A DNA stretch of 64,000 nucleotides, taken from contig NZ_JAYGIM010000008.1 in NCBI RefSeq assembly GCF_034930985.1, forward strand, positions 1 through 64,000, given 5' to 3'. The notes below the pieces were generated by a model that worked only from the letters and a program-made list of their open reading frames with translations, searched no databases and had not been told where the DNA came from. Position numbers and translations under genes: made by a program. Positions 45,361-54,936 of the stretch are shown here, piece after piece. Every line of letters begins with the position of its first letter. Position 1 is the stretch's first letter. The DNA comes from Arcicella lustrica (GTDB lineage: Bacteria; Bacteroidota; Bacteroidia; Cytophagales; Spirosomataceae).

Positions 45361-45933
45361 TTGCAACTCTCTGATTCTGATATTTTATTGGCCATTCGAC
45401 AAGGAAATGAGCGTGTTTTCGAAACAGTATTTCGAAAGCACTATCAGGCTTTGTGTAACTATTCTTGCAATATCCTGAAAGACATGGATGATGCCGAAGA
45501 AATAGTGCAAAGCGTTTTCTTGAAGTTTTGGGAACAACGCCAAGAAATAGAAATTACAGTTTCCTTAAAATCTTATCTATATCGTGCCGTTCATAATACC
45601 TGTTTAAATCGTATAAAACACCTAAAAGTACAAGAAGTATATCGCCAACATGTTGGTGATTTTATAGAAAACACTTTTGATTCTGCCACCGATTTACTTG
45701 ATAAAAATGAGCTAGAAATACGCATTGCCGAAGCACTAGAAAAGCTACCTGAACAATGCCGACTTATTTTTAAAATGAGTAGATTTGAAGAACTGAAGTA
45801 CCAAGAAATTGCCAATCAATTAGGACTTTCTATCAAAACAGTAGAAAATCAGATTGGAAAAGCCTTGAAAATTATGCGAACAGAATTAGCCGATTATTTG
45901 CCTTTATTAGTTTTTATGGCGATTTTCAACTAA
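45361..45933 (+). CDS. ECF-type RNA polymerase sigma factor (sigma-70 family)
   Basis: This 190-residue alternative sigma factor has region 2 at about 20-85 (DMDDAEEIVQSVFLKFWEQR) and region 4 at about 125-180 (LPEQCRLIFKMSRFEELKYQEIANQLGLSIKTVENQIGKAL). Region 3 is absent, as expected for ECF factors. The start is the TTG at 45361. A FecR-type anti-sigma gene follows 64 bases downstream, so this is a cell-surface signalling pair. The genes after it probably form its regulon. Confidence 0.93.
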   Translation: MQLSDSDILLAIRQGNERVFETVFRKHYQALCNYSCNILKDMDDAEEIVQSVFLKFWEQRQEIEITVSLKSYLYRAVHNTCLNRIKHLKVQEVYRQHVGDFIENTFDSATDLLDKNELEIRIAEALEKLPEQCRLIFKMSRFEELKYQEIANQLGLSIKTVENQIGKALKIMRTELADYLPLLVFMAIFN

Positions 45934-45997
45934 ATAATGCTGTTTTTGATTAACCAGAACTAAATATTAATATCCTGATAAAGCCTTTGGGTTGAAG

Positions 45998-47059
45998 ATG
46001 ATTAACGAAGAAAACATAGACGATTTATTAGCAAAATACCTTGCTGAAGAAGCTGACAATCAGGAAGCCGAAGCAGTAAGCGAGTGGATTGCGTTGTCGG
46101 ATGAAAATCAGAAAACCTTCGAACAAACCAATCTTATTTGGGAAAAATCAAGCTTACTTCGTACTCAACAACAAGTAGATGTTGATGCCGCTTGGAAAAA
46201 ACTTGGTATTGGTTCAAAAGCCCAAAATGTTCATCAAGTTGATTCCGTCAATATTATCAAAGATTTGCCAAAAACAAATGGTGGCGAGGATAGTACTTTT
46301 GAAGCGAAGAAATCAATTAGTAATAACCTTATCTTTAAGAATTTCCTCAAAATTGCTGCTGTACTAACTATTCTTGTAGGCGGAGCATTTTTTCTGAATA
46401 AGAATCTTCAATCTCAAGCTGAACTTTTGAGTTTCCAGACTGGTAATATTCCGACGGAAAAAGTCTTGGCAGATGGCACGAAAGTATTTTTAAATAAAAA
46501 TTCTTCAATTAGTTTTCCAGAAAAGTTTGATGGAGATTTCAGAGAAGTAAACCTTACAGGCGAAGCATTTTTTGAAGTACATCATGATAAAACGCATCCT
46601 TTTATCATTCATGCCAATGGCTCTGATATTAAAGTATTGGGTACTTCTTTCAATGTAAAAGCTTATGATGCCCAAGTACAAGTGGCTGTGAGTACGGGAA
46701 AAGTACAATTCTCGAAAAATACTCAACAAGTAATTTTGGTAAAAGGCGAAAAAGCGGAAATCACCAAAGGACAAGAAACGATTGTAAAATCAACGAATAT
46801 CGACGAAAACATACTTTCTTATAAAACAAAAACGTTTACTTTTCAAGATGCTAGTTTAGAAGAAGTATCACAATTGCTTTCTGATAATTTTGGAAAAAAT
46901 ATCGTTCTCGAACAAGATAAGTTTAAAAACTGTAAACTGACTGCCACCTTCAAGCAGGAAAGCTTAGATAATATTCTCACCATAATTTCTGAAACCTTCA
47001 ATCTGAAAATTACCAAACAAGGAGATTCAATCCTGCTTAATGGCGAAGGCTGTCAGTAG
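45998..47059 (+). CDS. FecR-type anti-sigma factor / sigma regulator
   Basis: This inner-membrane protein of 353 residues has a cytoplasmic N-terminal sigma-binding part, one helix (about 108-127, FLKIAAVLTILVGGAFFLNK) and a periplasmic FecR domain with LADGTKVFLNKNSSISFPEKF and VNLTGEAFFEV. A C-terminal DUF4974 region (about 285-350) mirrors the STN fold found in its partner. I use the ATG at 45998. It should hold the ECF sigma factor until a signal arrives. Its normal partner is a SusC/FecA receptor with an STN domain; here the next gene has an STN domain but no plug. Confidence 0.93.
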   Translation: MINEENIDDLLAKYLAEEADNQEAEAVSEWIALSDENQKTFEQTNLIWEKSSLLRTQQQVDVDAAWKKLGIGSKAQNVHQVDSVNIIKDLPKTNGGEDSTFEAKKSISNNLIFKNFLKIAAVLTILVGGAFFLNKNLQSQAELLSFQTGNIPTEKVLADGTKVFLNKNSSISFPEKFDGDFREVNLTGEAFFEVHHDKTHPFIIHANGSDIKVLGTSFNVKAYDAQVQVAVSTGKVQFSKNTQQVILVKGEKAEITKGQETIVKSTNIDENILSYKTKTFTFQDASLEEVSQLLSDNFGKNIVLEQDKFKNCKLTATFKQESLDNILTIISETFNLKITKQGDSILLNGEGCQ

Positions 47060-47095
47060 AATGAGATTGAACAACGACCTGAACGTCGTTCTACT

Positions 47096-48862
47096 ATGAT
47101 AGCTTATTATTTGAAATACATTGCTTTTATAATTTGTTTTTTACTGTTAGTTACTCACTCTTCTTTAGGACAAATCCCTATTTTAGAGCGAAATATTAGT
47201 GTTAGGTTCAATAATGATAGAATTACCGAAGTGTTGGATGTAATTGCCGACGAAGGTGGTTTTAATTTTTCCTATAATTCTAATTTAATTGATGGCGACA
47301 GACGAATTGATTTGGCTGTTACGAACCGTCCCGTTCGTGATGTGCTAAAACAAATTTTTGGTACTTCAATCAGCTACAAAGTACGTGGACAATACATTAT
47401 TCTTCAGAAAAATCTTACAGAAAATCAAAACTTACATTTCATATTAAGTGGATATATTGTTGCGCCTGAAGAAGGCATAAAATTGCCCGATGCCAGTATT
47501 TATGAGAAAAACAGTTTAGCATCTGCGATTTCTAACCAATATGGATTTTACAAAATAAAACTTTCTACCAAGAAATTCCCTATTCGTTTAAGCATTTCAA
47601 AACCAGGTTATGAACGTCAAGTAGTTTGGGTTAAAAATGCTCAGAACGATTATCTCAACATTGAACTGATAGCAGAAAAAAAGGAAATCGTTTATGAAAC
47701 ACCTTTTGAAGACAATTCTATAGAACAAATGGAGGCTTTCAAAAGGAGGCATCAGTATATTGAACCGATTCCAGTTTTTAAAGATAACAGACCTCCATTT
47801 GTAGATGCCGCTGGCGACGAAAGTTTTCATCCTGTTTTCGTTTCGACTGATTCGCTGGCATACAGAACCGATTGGGAAAAGTTTAAAAATGAAGTTAGTA
47901 AGTTTTTTGTAAGACGAAGCCAACGAATCAACGCATTTAATATCAACGATACCCTTAATCAAAAACTTCAAGTATCTCTTTTACCTTTTCTAGGCACCAA
48001 TAAACTACTTTCAGGAAGTATCATCAACGATTTTTCTGTAAATATTTTAATGGGATACTCTGGTGGAGTACGTAAGCTAGAAATTGGAGGTTTATTAAAT
48101 GGTGTTCATCACGATGTTGAAGGTGTACAAATGGCAGGTTTAGGCAATATCATTGGCGGTGAATTAAGAGGTTTGCAGGTGAGTTCCTTACTGAACATTA
48201 CTGGCAATCTTGGAAGAGGTCTTCAACTAAGTAGTGGTATCAACGTTGTAGCAAATAGAGCGAATGGTTGGCAAGTTGGTCTTATCAATTTCGCCCAAAA
48301 TGTTGATAAAAAAGGCAAACAAATCGGTTTACTCAACATCAGTGAAACCACAGAATCAACGCCATTTGGTTTGTTAAGTTTTGTCAGTTCAAGTGATGGC
48401 TACAAACGCCTTGAATTAACCGTTGATGAAAACGAAACAGGAAGTGTTACGTTTAAAACTGGCGTAAGAAAATTCTATAATATTCTTACAATTGGTTATA
48501 ACTTCCTAAGAACTCGTGAGCTTTTCAGTGCTGGTTATGGAATAGGCAGAGCCTACGAAATGAATCATGGTTGGATGCTCAATACAGATTTGGTAGCCAA
48601 CGTAATGGTTGAATACGATGCTTTCAACCCCAATGTTGGTACTTTATTGAAATTTGATGTGAGCTTCGAAAAACAAATTGCCAAAAATGCCGCTATTACT
48701 TTTGGTCCATCATTGAAAGCTCTTTTTATTGATAGGTATAACGTTTCTACTTGGCAAAGTAAGCCTTTCAGCAGAATGCCAACCTATACTCCACTATTTG
48801 CTACCGACCATTCTACATTTTGGTTGGGCTTTCAAATGGGTTTAAGAATTCGTTCTAAATAA
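47096..48862 (+). CDS. STN and carboxypeptidase-regulatory-like domain outer-membrane protein
   Basis: This 588-residue exported protein has a signal peptide (cleavage near SSLGQ). Domains: STN/secretin-TonB short (about 33-105), a CarboxypepD_reg-like domain (about 115-195), a linker, a set of glycine/Asn-rich repeats of the GLQxSxLxN type (about 316-415), and a C-terminal beta-strand region ending in GLRIRSK. There is no TonB plug. The STN domain fits signalling to the preceding FecR protein. A small hairpin (47073-47090) lies in the 36-base gap before it. The role is inferred as surface sensor or barrel. Confidence 0.8.
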   Translation: MIAYYLKYIAFIICFLLLVTHSSLGQIPILERNISVRFNNDRITEVLDVIADEGGFNFSYNSNLIDGDRRIDLAVTNRPVRDVLKQIFGTSISYKVRGQYIILQKNLTENQNLHFILSGYIVAPEEGIKLPDASIYEKNSLASAISNQYGFYKIKLSTKKFPIRLSISKPGYERQVVWVKNAQNDYLNIELIAEKKEIVYETPFEDNSIEQMEAFKRRHQYIEPIPVFKDNRPPFVDAAGDESFHPVFVSTDSLAYRTDWEKFKNEVSKFFVRRSQRINAFNINDTLNQKLQVSLLPFLGTNKLLSGSIINDFSVNILMGYSGGVRKLEIGGLLNGVHHDVEGVQMAGLGNIIGGELRGLQVSSLLNITGNLGRGLQLSSGINVVANRANGWQVGLINFAQNVDKKGKQIGLLNISETTESTPFGLLSFVSSSDGYKRLELTVDENETGSVTFKTGVRKFYNILTIGYNFLRTRELFSAGYGIGRAYEMNHGWMLNTDLVANVMVEYDAFNPNVGTLLKFDVSFEKQIAKNAAITFGPSLKALFIDRYNVSTWQSKPFSRMPTYTPLFATDHSTFWLGFQMGLRIRSK

Positions 48863-48933
48863 TATCTTTATTTATTAAATTACGAAAATTTAGAACTTTT
48901 CTAATAACATACGACTTAAACTAGCACGCATTT

Positions 48934-50034
48934 ATGAAAATACTGTATCTACTAATATTGTCTTTATTATTTAGCTTTTCAGGAGTTAGTCAAATTAAGC
49001 GTGATTCCAGCAAAGATTATGATCAGAAAATCATTGGAAATTGGATGAAAGACTATATCGATATGAAAGATGGCAGTAGAATAGACGACCCATCTATTGA
49101 TGAAATCACCGCTTCAATGCTCATTTTTAGAAAAAATAATATTGCAGTTGTCATACAAGGAAAAGCCGCTGCCACTACTCCTTTTGAAATTTTTGGTGAT
49201 ACTTTATTGGTTGGTAAAATGGTAATGTACCATATCGAAAAACTAACCAATTATGAATTTGTATTCACACAAATTCTAGAAAATATTCCCGATTATCAGT
49301 TAAGACGTTACCATTACTTGGCTACACAAGAGAGTTCAAGTGATTATTTTACTCGAAGATTTATTACTTCAAATCTGAAAATTCAAGCAAAGGGCGATTC
49401 TGTTTACGCTTTCAGTAAATATATTTTTCCAAAATTCAAATCCAATAAAGAAGATGCTTTCAAAGGCTTAGTTTTTAATACTTTTGAAGATGTCTATGAA
49501 CAATCTTATGATTTAATCGAATCCATTTTCAATTTTCCTGAAAAGAAAAAAGGTAGCTTTAAAATAGCCTTTGTCATTAGCAAAAAAGGGATTTTGAAAG
49601 ACATTTCTATCAAAGAAAGTTCTGATTCTAGCTATAATACTCGGTTACAGCAAGCCATTTTACAAACTCGTAAATTGTGGATTCCTGCTGATATTGACGG
49701 CAAAGCAGTCGATGTACTTTTTAATTATGAATTCAATTATAATGATAAGCAAGATGAAAATGATGACGGAAAGTACTTCGACCCAACTATCTATCAAAGC
49801 TTACTAGAACGTGGCGATAGGCAAATCGAAAAGAAGAATTATATAAAAGCCATCAAATTATACACCAAATGTATTTTGATGAAAGATGATGCTTTTGATG
49901 CTTTATACAAAAGAGCTGACGCTTACTTTACCTTGAAAGTAGAAAAAAATGCTTGTTCCGATTGGAATTATTTAGCGACCAAAGGGCAGAAAAAAGCAGA
50001 GGATTTATTTCTAAAAAATTGCCTAAACCGCTAA
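48934..50034 (+). CDS. Exported protein with TonB C-terminal-like domain and TPR
   Basis: This 366-residue exported protein has a signal peptide (1-19). The N-terminal lipocalin-like region (about 28-130, GNWMKDYIDMKDGSRI) is not identified. A TonB C-terminal-like domain (about 200-268) is recognised by FKIAFVISKKGILKDISI and LQQAILQTRKLWIPA, and TPR-like helices follow (about 285-360). There is no membrane anchor besides the signal peptide, so it is unlikely to drive TonB transport itself. It lies 71 bases downstream of the STN protein gene and may belong to the same sigma regulon. Confidence 0.7.
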   Translation: MKILYLLILSLLFSFSGVSQIKRDSSKDYDQKIIGNWMKDYIDMKDGSRIDDPSIDEITASMLIFRKNNIAVVIQGKAAATTPFEIFGDTLLVGKMVMYHIEKLTNYEFVFTQILENIPDYQLRRYHYLATQESSSDYFTRRFITSNLKIQAKGDSVYAFSKYIFPKFKSNKEDAFKGLVFNTFEDVYEQSYDLIESIFNFPEKKKGSFKIAFVISKKGILKDISIKESSDSSYNTRLQQAILQTRKLWIPADIDGKAVDVLFNYEFNYNDKQDENDDGKYFDPTIYQSLLERGDRQIEKKNYIKAIKLYTKCILMKDDAFDALYKRADAYFTLKVEKNACSDWNYLATKGQKKAEDLFLKNCLNR

Positions 50035-50141
50035 AAAAACAACTGTTCTAGTGTGTTATACAATTTTTATGAAAATTAATGCCAAAACGTGATAGTCAAA
50101 GCAATTTTTTTTTATAAATTCCCTGAAATATTCTCAAATCA

Positions 50142-51974
50142 ATGAAAAAACTATTATTTCTATTATTTCCAATTTCGGCATTTGCCCAAACAGAAATCCC
50201 ACTCAATGATTTAGGAGCTTTCAAAAATCCAAGTACAAATTGGACAATTGTTGGCGGTATTTCAGGAGATTATCAAGCAACCACGCTAACAAGTACAGAA
50301 GGCAAAGGCATTTTATACGGTACTGCCAAAGGTGCAAAATACCAAGCAAATGATGATTTGATTTTCAAGCTTGAACATGGCGATATCAGGCTTTCACTTG
50401 ATTTCATGATTCCGAAAGGTTCAAATTCTGGCGTGTATTTACAAGGACGCTACGAAGTACAAATCTTGGATTCTTGGTTGAAAAAAGAAATTAACGATGG
50501 AGATTGCGGTGCCATTTATCATCGTTGGGACGAAGCTCGTGGAGCTGGCAACGAAGGTTATGAAGGACATGCACCTCGCCAAAATGCTGTAAAAGCACCA
50601 GGCTTGTGGAATCATCTTGAAATTGATTTCAAAGCACCAACTTTTGATGCTGCTGGCAAAAAACTCACAAATGCACGTTTCAATAAAGTAACATTGAATG
50701 GCATTATTATTCACGAAAACATTGAGCTACTTGGTGTTACTCGTGGTGCGATTTCGACAAAAGAAGCGGCAACGGGTCCAATCAGAATTCAAGGCGACCA
50801 CGGTCCAGTAGCATTCAAAAACATCAAATACGAAGTTTTTGATAAATCCCTTGCTACTTTTAGCCCGACTACTTACGAATATTATCAAGGCAAATATGCG
50901 AGCCTTCAAACTGGAACGAATAAACCCGTAAAAACAGGTACAGCTACACAACCAAGCATGAAATTGGCTGAAGCAAAATCTGATTTCTTATTAAAATTTC
51001 AAGGAAAAATCACCATTCCAGAAACAGACAATTATATTTTCACAACGAATTGGACGGGAACTGGAGCATTATTAATTGATAATGATACCATCACAAAAGG
51101 CGATCATTGGTATAGCGAAAGTGTACAAGGAAGTAAAAAACTTTCGGCTGGTGAGCATACTTATACCTTGATTCATGCCAAAGATTTTGGCTGGGGGCCA
51201 AAAGCATTAGGCTGTTTCGTTGAAAGAATCGGTACTCCAAAACAAGGAATCACTGAAAGAACATCTTTACCAGAACCAGAAGCAACGCCACTTATCGAAG
51301 TAAAAGTTGGTCAAGAGCCCGTTTTACAACGCTCTTTTGTAGTTTATGGCGACAAGAAAAAAACACATGCCATCAGCGTTGGTTTACCAAATGGTTTGAG
51401 TTACTCTTACGACCTAAATCAAGGTGGATATTTACAATTATGGAGAGGGAAATTCTTGGATGCAACTCAAATGTGGCATGACCGTGGCGAACCTCAAACC
51501 TCATCGCCAATGGGTACAACGGTAAATTCAAACGATAAATTTCCTTTAGCATTTTTAGCGAGTGAATCAGCGGCATTTCCAGATACTTTAACCAAAAATG
51601 ATTTAAAATACAAAGGCTATCGTTTACAAAAGTATGATGTTGCTGGCCAGCAAATTGCTTTTCCAGATTTCATGTATGAATACAAAGGAATCAAAGTAAA
51701 AGATACTTCATTGCCAATGGCACAAAATGAAGGAATTAGCCGTAGTTTAAGTTTTGATACAGGTTCAGGTTCAAAACTATACGCTCTTTTAGCCGAAGGC
51801 ATTACAATTACCAACATTGGAAATAACCGTTTTGCAGTAGATAATCAGCAGTATTATGTACAAGTAAATGCAACGGAAGCCAACAAAGTAATCGTTCGTG
51901 AAAGCAATGGTAAGAAACAATTACTAATGCCTTTAACTGGATTGAAAGAATTGTCTTATCAATTGATTTTTTAA
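50142..51974 (+). CDS. DUF1080 (3-keto-disaccharide hydrolase-like) and PA14 domain protein
   Basis: This 610-residue exported protein has a signal peptide (MKKLLFLLFPISAFAQ). A DUF1080/concanavalin-like domain covers about 30-215 (NSGVYLQGRYEVQILDSW, GLWNHLEIDFKAP and IRIQGDHGPVAFKNI). A PA14-like domain covers about 235-365 (YYQGKYASLQTG, AGEHTYTLIHAKDFGWGPKALG). An unassigned C-terminal part runs from about 385 to 610. DUF1080 members cleave 3-keto-glycosides. The oxidoreductase group at 15-21 kb may supply such substrates; this is inference. Confidence 0.85.
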   Translation: MKKLLFLLFPISAFAQTEIPLNDLGAFKNPSTNWTIVGGISGDYQATTLTSTEGKGILYGTAKGAKYQANDDLIFKLEHGDIRLSLDFMIPKGSNSGVYLQGRYEVQILDSWLKKEINDGDCGAIYHRWDEARGAGNEGYEGHAPRQNAVKAPGLWNHLEIDFKAPTFDAAGKKLTNARFNKVTLNGIIIHENIELLGVTRGAISTKEAATGPIRIQGDHGPVAFKNIKYEVFDKSLATFSPTTYEYYQGKYASLQTGTNKPVKTGTATQPSMKLAEAKSDFLLKFQGKITIPETDNYIFTTNWTGTGALLIDNDTITKGDHWYSESVQGSKKLSAGEHTYTLIHAKDFGWGPKALGCFVERIGTPKQGITERTSLPEPEATPLIEVKVGQEPVLQRSFVVYGDKKKTHAISVGLPNGLSYSYDLNQGGYLQLWRGKFLDATQMWHDRGEPQTSSPMGTTVNSNDKFPLAFLASESAAFPDTLTKNDLKYKGYRLQKYDVAGQQIAFPDFMYEYKGIKVKDTSLPMAQNEGISRSLSFDTGSGSKLYALLAEGITITNIGNNRFAVDNQQYYVQVNATEANKVIVRESNGKKQLLMPLTGLKELSYQLIF

Positions 51975-52039
51975 GTTCAACATTAGCTCAAGTCTATCAT
52001 TGATTTTCTTAAGAAGTTTGTACATTAATTTGATTTGTT

Positions 52040-52492
52040 ATGAGTGAATTTGAGTCATCAAATCTCCAGCTTTCTGGAAATACGTCATCTGTTCCATCCA
52101 ACAGGCTTTCGCTATACGAACAGTACGGTTCAATGGCTTATGGTATCATACTTCAAATAGTGCCACAAAAACAGATGGCTCAAGAAATAATGGTTGATTT
52201 GTTCGATTCGCTCACAACAAATCCTTGTGTAGAAAGTAAAGTAAGCGTTTCCATTTGTATTATCAGAAAAGCAAGAGAAAAAGCATTGTTTTACAAAGAA
52301 AAGTTTGATGTAGGACTGTCAAGTATTCAACAATTCGGCTTAGTTTCTGAGATTGAGCAGTCAAAAATAATTTTTGACTTATCTTTTCGTCAAGGAAAAA
52401 CAGTTGATTTCATCGCTGAGAAATTGAATATTCCTAAGGCTAAAGTTTATAAAGCCATCAGTGAATACTTTAAAACTTTTCGCCAATCTTAA
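52040..52492 (+). CDS. Small sigma-factor-like DNA-binding protein
   Basis: This 150-residue protein has a C-terminal helix-turn-helix (about 110-145, TVDFIAEKLNIPKAKVYKAI) like sigma region 4 and a short, diverged upstream part (about 25-90) reminiscent of region 2. It is shorter than normal ECF factors and may be degenerate. The next gene starts at the base after its stop codon and resembles an anti-sigma factor, which supports a sigma/anti-sigma pair. Confidence in the exact family is moderate. Confidence 0.65.
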   Translation: MSEFESSNLQLSGNTSSVPSNRLSLYEQYGSMAYGIILQIVPQKQMAQEIMVDLFDSLTTNPCVESKVSVSICIIRKAREKALFYKEKFDVGLSSIQQFGLVSEIEQSKIIFDLSFRQGKTVDFIAEKLNIPKAKVYKAISEYFKTFRQS

Positions 52493-52978
52493 TTGAAAAA
52501 CATTGTGAAAAATCAAGAATATATACAAAGTGGAATACTTGAAAGCTACTTATTAGGACTTGTTTCAGAAGAAGAACAAAAAGAAGTAGAACAAAAAATA
52601 TTGGTTGATAGCGAGATTTCGGAAGCATTACAAGCACTTGAAATGAATATTGCAAACTACTACACAAAGAATGCTGTTCCTCCACCAACAGTAGTAAGAG
52701 ATGCTATTTTGTTGAATGCCCAAAAAACTGAATTAGATAAATGGACATATCAACAACATTCATCCAAACAGCAAACTACTCAGGCAGAACAAGCAAAGTA
52801 TTTAGAAGTAGAAGTAAACGATACGCACATTAAAGTACATAAATATTGGCGACCAGCTTTTATTGCAGTATTTATTTTATCAAAAGTTTTTTTAATAGCA
52901 GCATTATATCTTTATTTCAAAGCAGATAGTTTGACCAAAGAAAACGAACGTTTGAAACAAGAAATTAAGCTGAAATAA
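52493..52978 (+). CDS. Anti-sigma factor-like membrane protein
   Basis: This 161-residue protein has an N-terminal ESYLLGLVSEEEQKEVEQKI segment as in RskA-type anti-sigma factors, a short linker, and one helix (about 121-143, PAFIAVFILSKVFLIAALYLYF) followed by a coiled-coil tail. No HxxxCxxC zinc motif is present. The start is a TTG directly after the upstream stop, so translation is coupled; a GTG at residue 5 is an alternative. It should restrain the small sigma-like protein before it and probably governs the next gene. Confidence 0.72.
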   Translation: MKNIVKNQEYIQSGILESYLLGLVSEEEQKEVEQKILVDSEISEALQALEMNIANYYTKNAVPPPTVVRDAILLNAQKTELDKWTYQQHSSKQQTTQAEQAKYLEVEVNDTHIKVHKYWRPAFIAVFILSKVFLIAALYLYFKADSLTKENERLKQEIKLK

Positions 52979-53018
52979 TGAATCGATTATTTTGTTATCA
53001 GAATTAATTAATCTAAAA

Positions 53019-54905
53019 ATGAAAATATCATTAAAAATATTGCTTTCGATGGGTTTCTTGAGTTTCGGAACTCAAGAACTATTTGCGCAAACGAAACCAA
53101 AACCTTATACAGAAGAGGATTTTTACGAAATTAAAACAATCGCCATTCCTGACGAAATAAAATTAGAAGCAGGTGGAATTGCTCCAATGCCCGACGGACG
53201 AGTAGCCGTTTGTACCAGAAGAGGCGAAGTATGGATTATCGAAAATCCTTACCAACTAAACGGTACAAGACCAAGCTATACGCTTTTTGCCAGCGGTTTG
53301 CATGAATCTTTGGGTTTAGCTTATCATGAAGGTTCTTTGTACTGTACCCAACGTGGAGAATTGACAAAATTGACAGATACTAATGCCGATGGCAAAGCAG
53401 ACATTTATGAATCTGTAGCCAATTGGGATTTATCTGGAAACTACCATGAGTACTCTTATGGTCCAGTTTTCGATAAAAACGGCGATATGTATCTTACTTT
53501 TAACGTAGCTTGGGTTGGTTATGGCGAAGGAAAATTAGCAAAATGGCGTGGTTGGTTAGTAAAAGTAAAAAAAGACGGAACGCTTGAGCCAGTGGCTACA
53601 GGTTTGCGTTCGCCAGCAGGTTTTACGGTGAATTCAAATGGCGATGTACTTTATGGTGAAAACCAAGGCGACTGGGTAGGTTCTGGTAGAATTACTCATT
53701 TAGAAAAAGGAGATTTTGCTGGAAATGCAGGCGGATTATTCTGGACAAAAGAACCAGATTCTCCCTTGAAATTAACAAAAGCAGATATTCCAGACACTGG
53801 CGAGCCAATGTATGAAGCCGCTAAAAAAGTAAAAGCTTTAAAATTACCAGCCGTTTGGTTTCCACACGCTTTGATGGGAATTTCAACAGCTGATATGATT
53901 GAAGATGAAACAAATGGAAAGTTTGGTCCATTCCAAGGCCAATACATTGTGTTTGACCAAGGGCAATCAAAAGCCATGAGAATGAGCTTAGAAAAAGTAA
54001 ATGGCAAATATCAAGGTGCTTGTTATCCTTTCCGTGAAGGTTTCCAATCTGGAACAGTTCGTGCTAGATGGGGAAATGATGGTTCCATTTTTGTTGGGAT
54101 GACGTCAAGAGGTTGGGGTTCAACAGGAAAAGCTTTGTTTGGTATTCAGCGTTTGGTTTGGAACGGAAGAACTCCTTTCGAAATGAAAAATGTTCACGCT
54201 ATGCCAGATGGTTTTGAAGTAGAATTTACACAACCTGTAAATCTTAAATCTGCCCAAGATTTAGCGAGTTACGAACTGAAAAGCTTTACGTACAAATATC
54301 ATCACCAATACGGAAGTCCAATTATCAATCAAGAAAAAACTCCACTTAGAGGCGTAATTGTATCAGAAGACCGTCTAAAAGTACGTTTGGTAATGGACAA
54401 TCTTCGCAAAGGTTATATCCATGAAATCTTGGCTTCTGGTTTAGTAAATGATGAAGGACAGCCTTTATTGCACGACATCAGTTATTATACTTTGAATGAT
54501 ATTCCAGCTGGAGAATTGGCAAAAATTACAACAAAGGCTACTCCAGTCGCTCCAGTAAAACCTGCTACTTTGCCTGCGAAAAAAGAAAAAGTAGTTGTAG
54601 GGAATCTTGTTGATACCAAACAAGTAGCTTCATTATTAAAAAAACACGCTTGCACAAGTTGCCATGCAGAAGCGACGAGAGTTGTTGGTCCTCCATTCAC
54701 AGAAGTAGCAAAAAGAAATTATACCAATGAACAAATTTTAGAATTAGTGTATCATCCAAAACCAGAAAACTGGCCAGATTATGCTACAGAAATGGCTTCA
54801 ATGACACACGTTCCTAAAGCGGATGTGTTGAAAATTGCTTCTTGGATTAATTCATTAGGAAAGAAACCAAAAGTAGATTTGAACAAAATTGAGAATAGAG
54901 ATTAA
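53019..54905 (+). CDS. Exported beta-propeller dehydrogenase-like protein with c-type cytochrome domain
   Basis: This 628-residue exported protein has a signal peptide (MKISLKILLSMGFLSFGTQELFAQ). A six-bladed propeller like PQQ/sorbosone dehydrogenases covers about 40-370 (DTNADGKADIYE, GLRSPAGFTVNSNGDVLYGENQGDW). A C-terminal cytochrome c domain covers about 530-620, with the haem site C545-T-S-C548-H549 and a Met near residue 590. It probably oxidises a sugar in the periplasm and passes electrons to haem. The ATG at 53019 gives a good signal peptide. It lies 40 bases after the anti-sigma gene. Confidence 0.88.
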   Translation: MKISLKILLSMGFLSFGTQELFAQTKPKPYTEEDFYEIKTIAIPDEIKLEAGGIAPMPDGRVAVCTRRGEVWIIENPYQLNGTRPSYTLFASGLHESLGLAYHEGSLYCTQRGELTKLTDTNADGKADIYESVANWDLSGNYHEYSYGPVFDKNGDMYLTFNVAWVGYGEGKLAKWRGWLVKVKKDGTLEPVATGLRSPAGFTVNSNGDVLYGENQGDWVGSGRITHLEKGDFAGNAGGLFWTKEPDSPLKLTKADIPDTGEPMYEAAKKVKALKLPAVWFPHALMGISTADMIEDETNGKFGPFQGQYIVFDQGQSKAMRMSLEKVNGKYQGACYPFREGFQSGTVRARWGNDGSIFVGMTSRGWGSTGKALFGIQRLVWNGRTPFEMKNVHAMPDGFEVEFTQPVNLKSAQDLASYELKSFTYKYHHQYGSPIINQEKTPLRGVIVSEDRLKVRLVMDNLRKGYIHEILASGLVNDEGQPLLHDISYYTLNDIPAGELAKITTKATPVAPVKPATLPAKKEKVVVGNLVDTKQVASLLKKHACTSCHAEATRVVGPPFTEVAKRNYTNEQILELVYHPKPENWPDYATEMASMTHVPKADVLKIASWINSLGKKPKVDLNKIENRD

Positions 54906-54936
54906 TGATTATATCATAAAATAACATTCTCTTAAT

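Noticed and set aside
47073..47090. Small hairpin AACGAC/GTCGTT between fecR and the STN gene
   Set aside because: It has only six base pairs and no T tract; too weak to call a terminator or regulatory element on its own.
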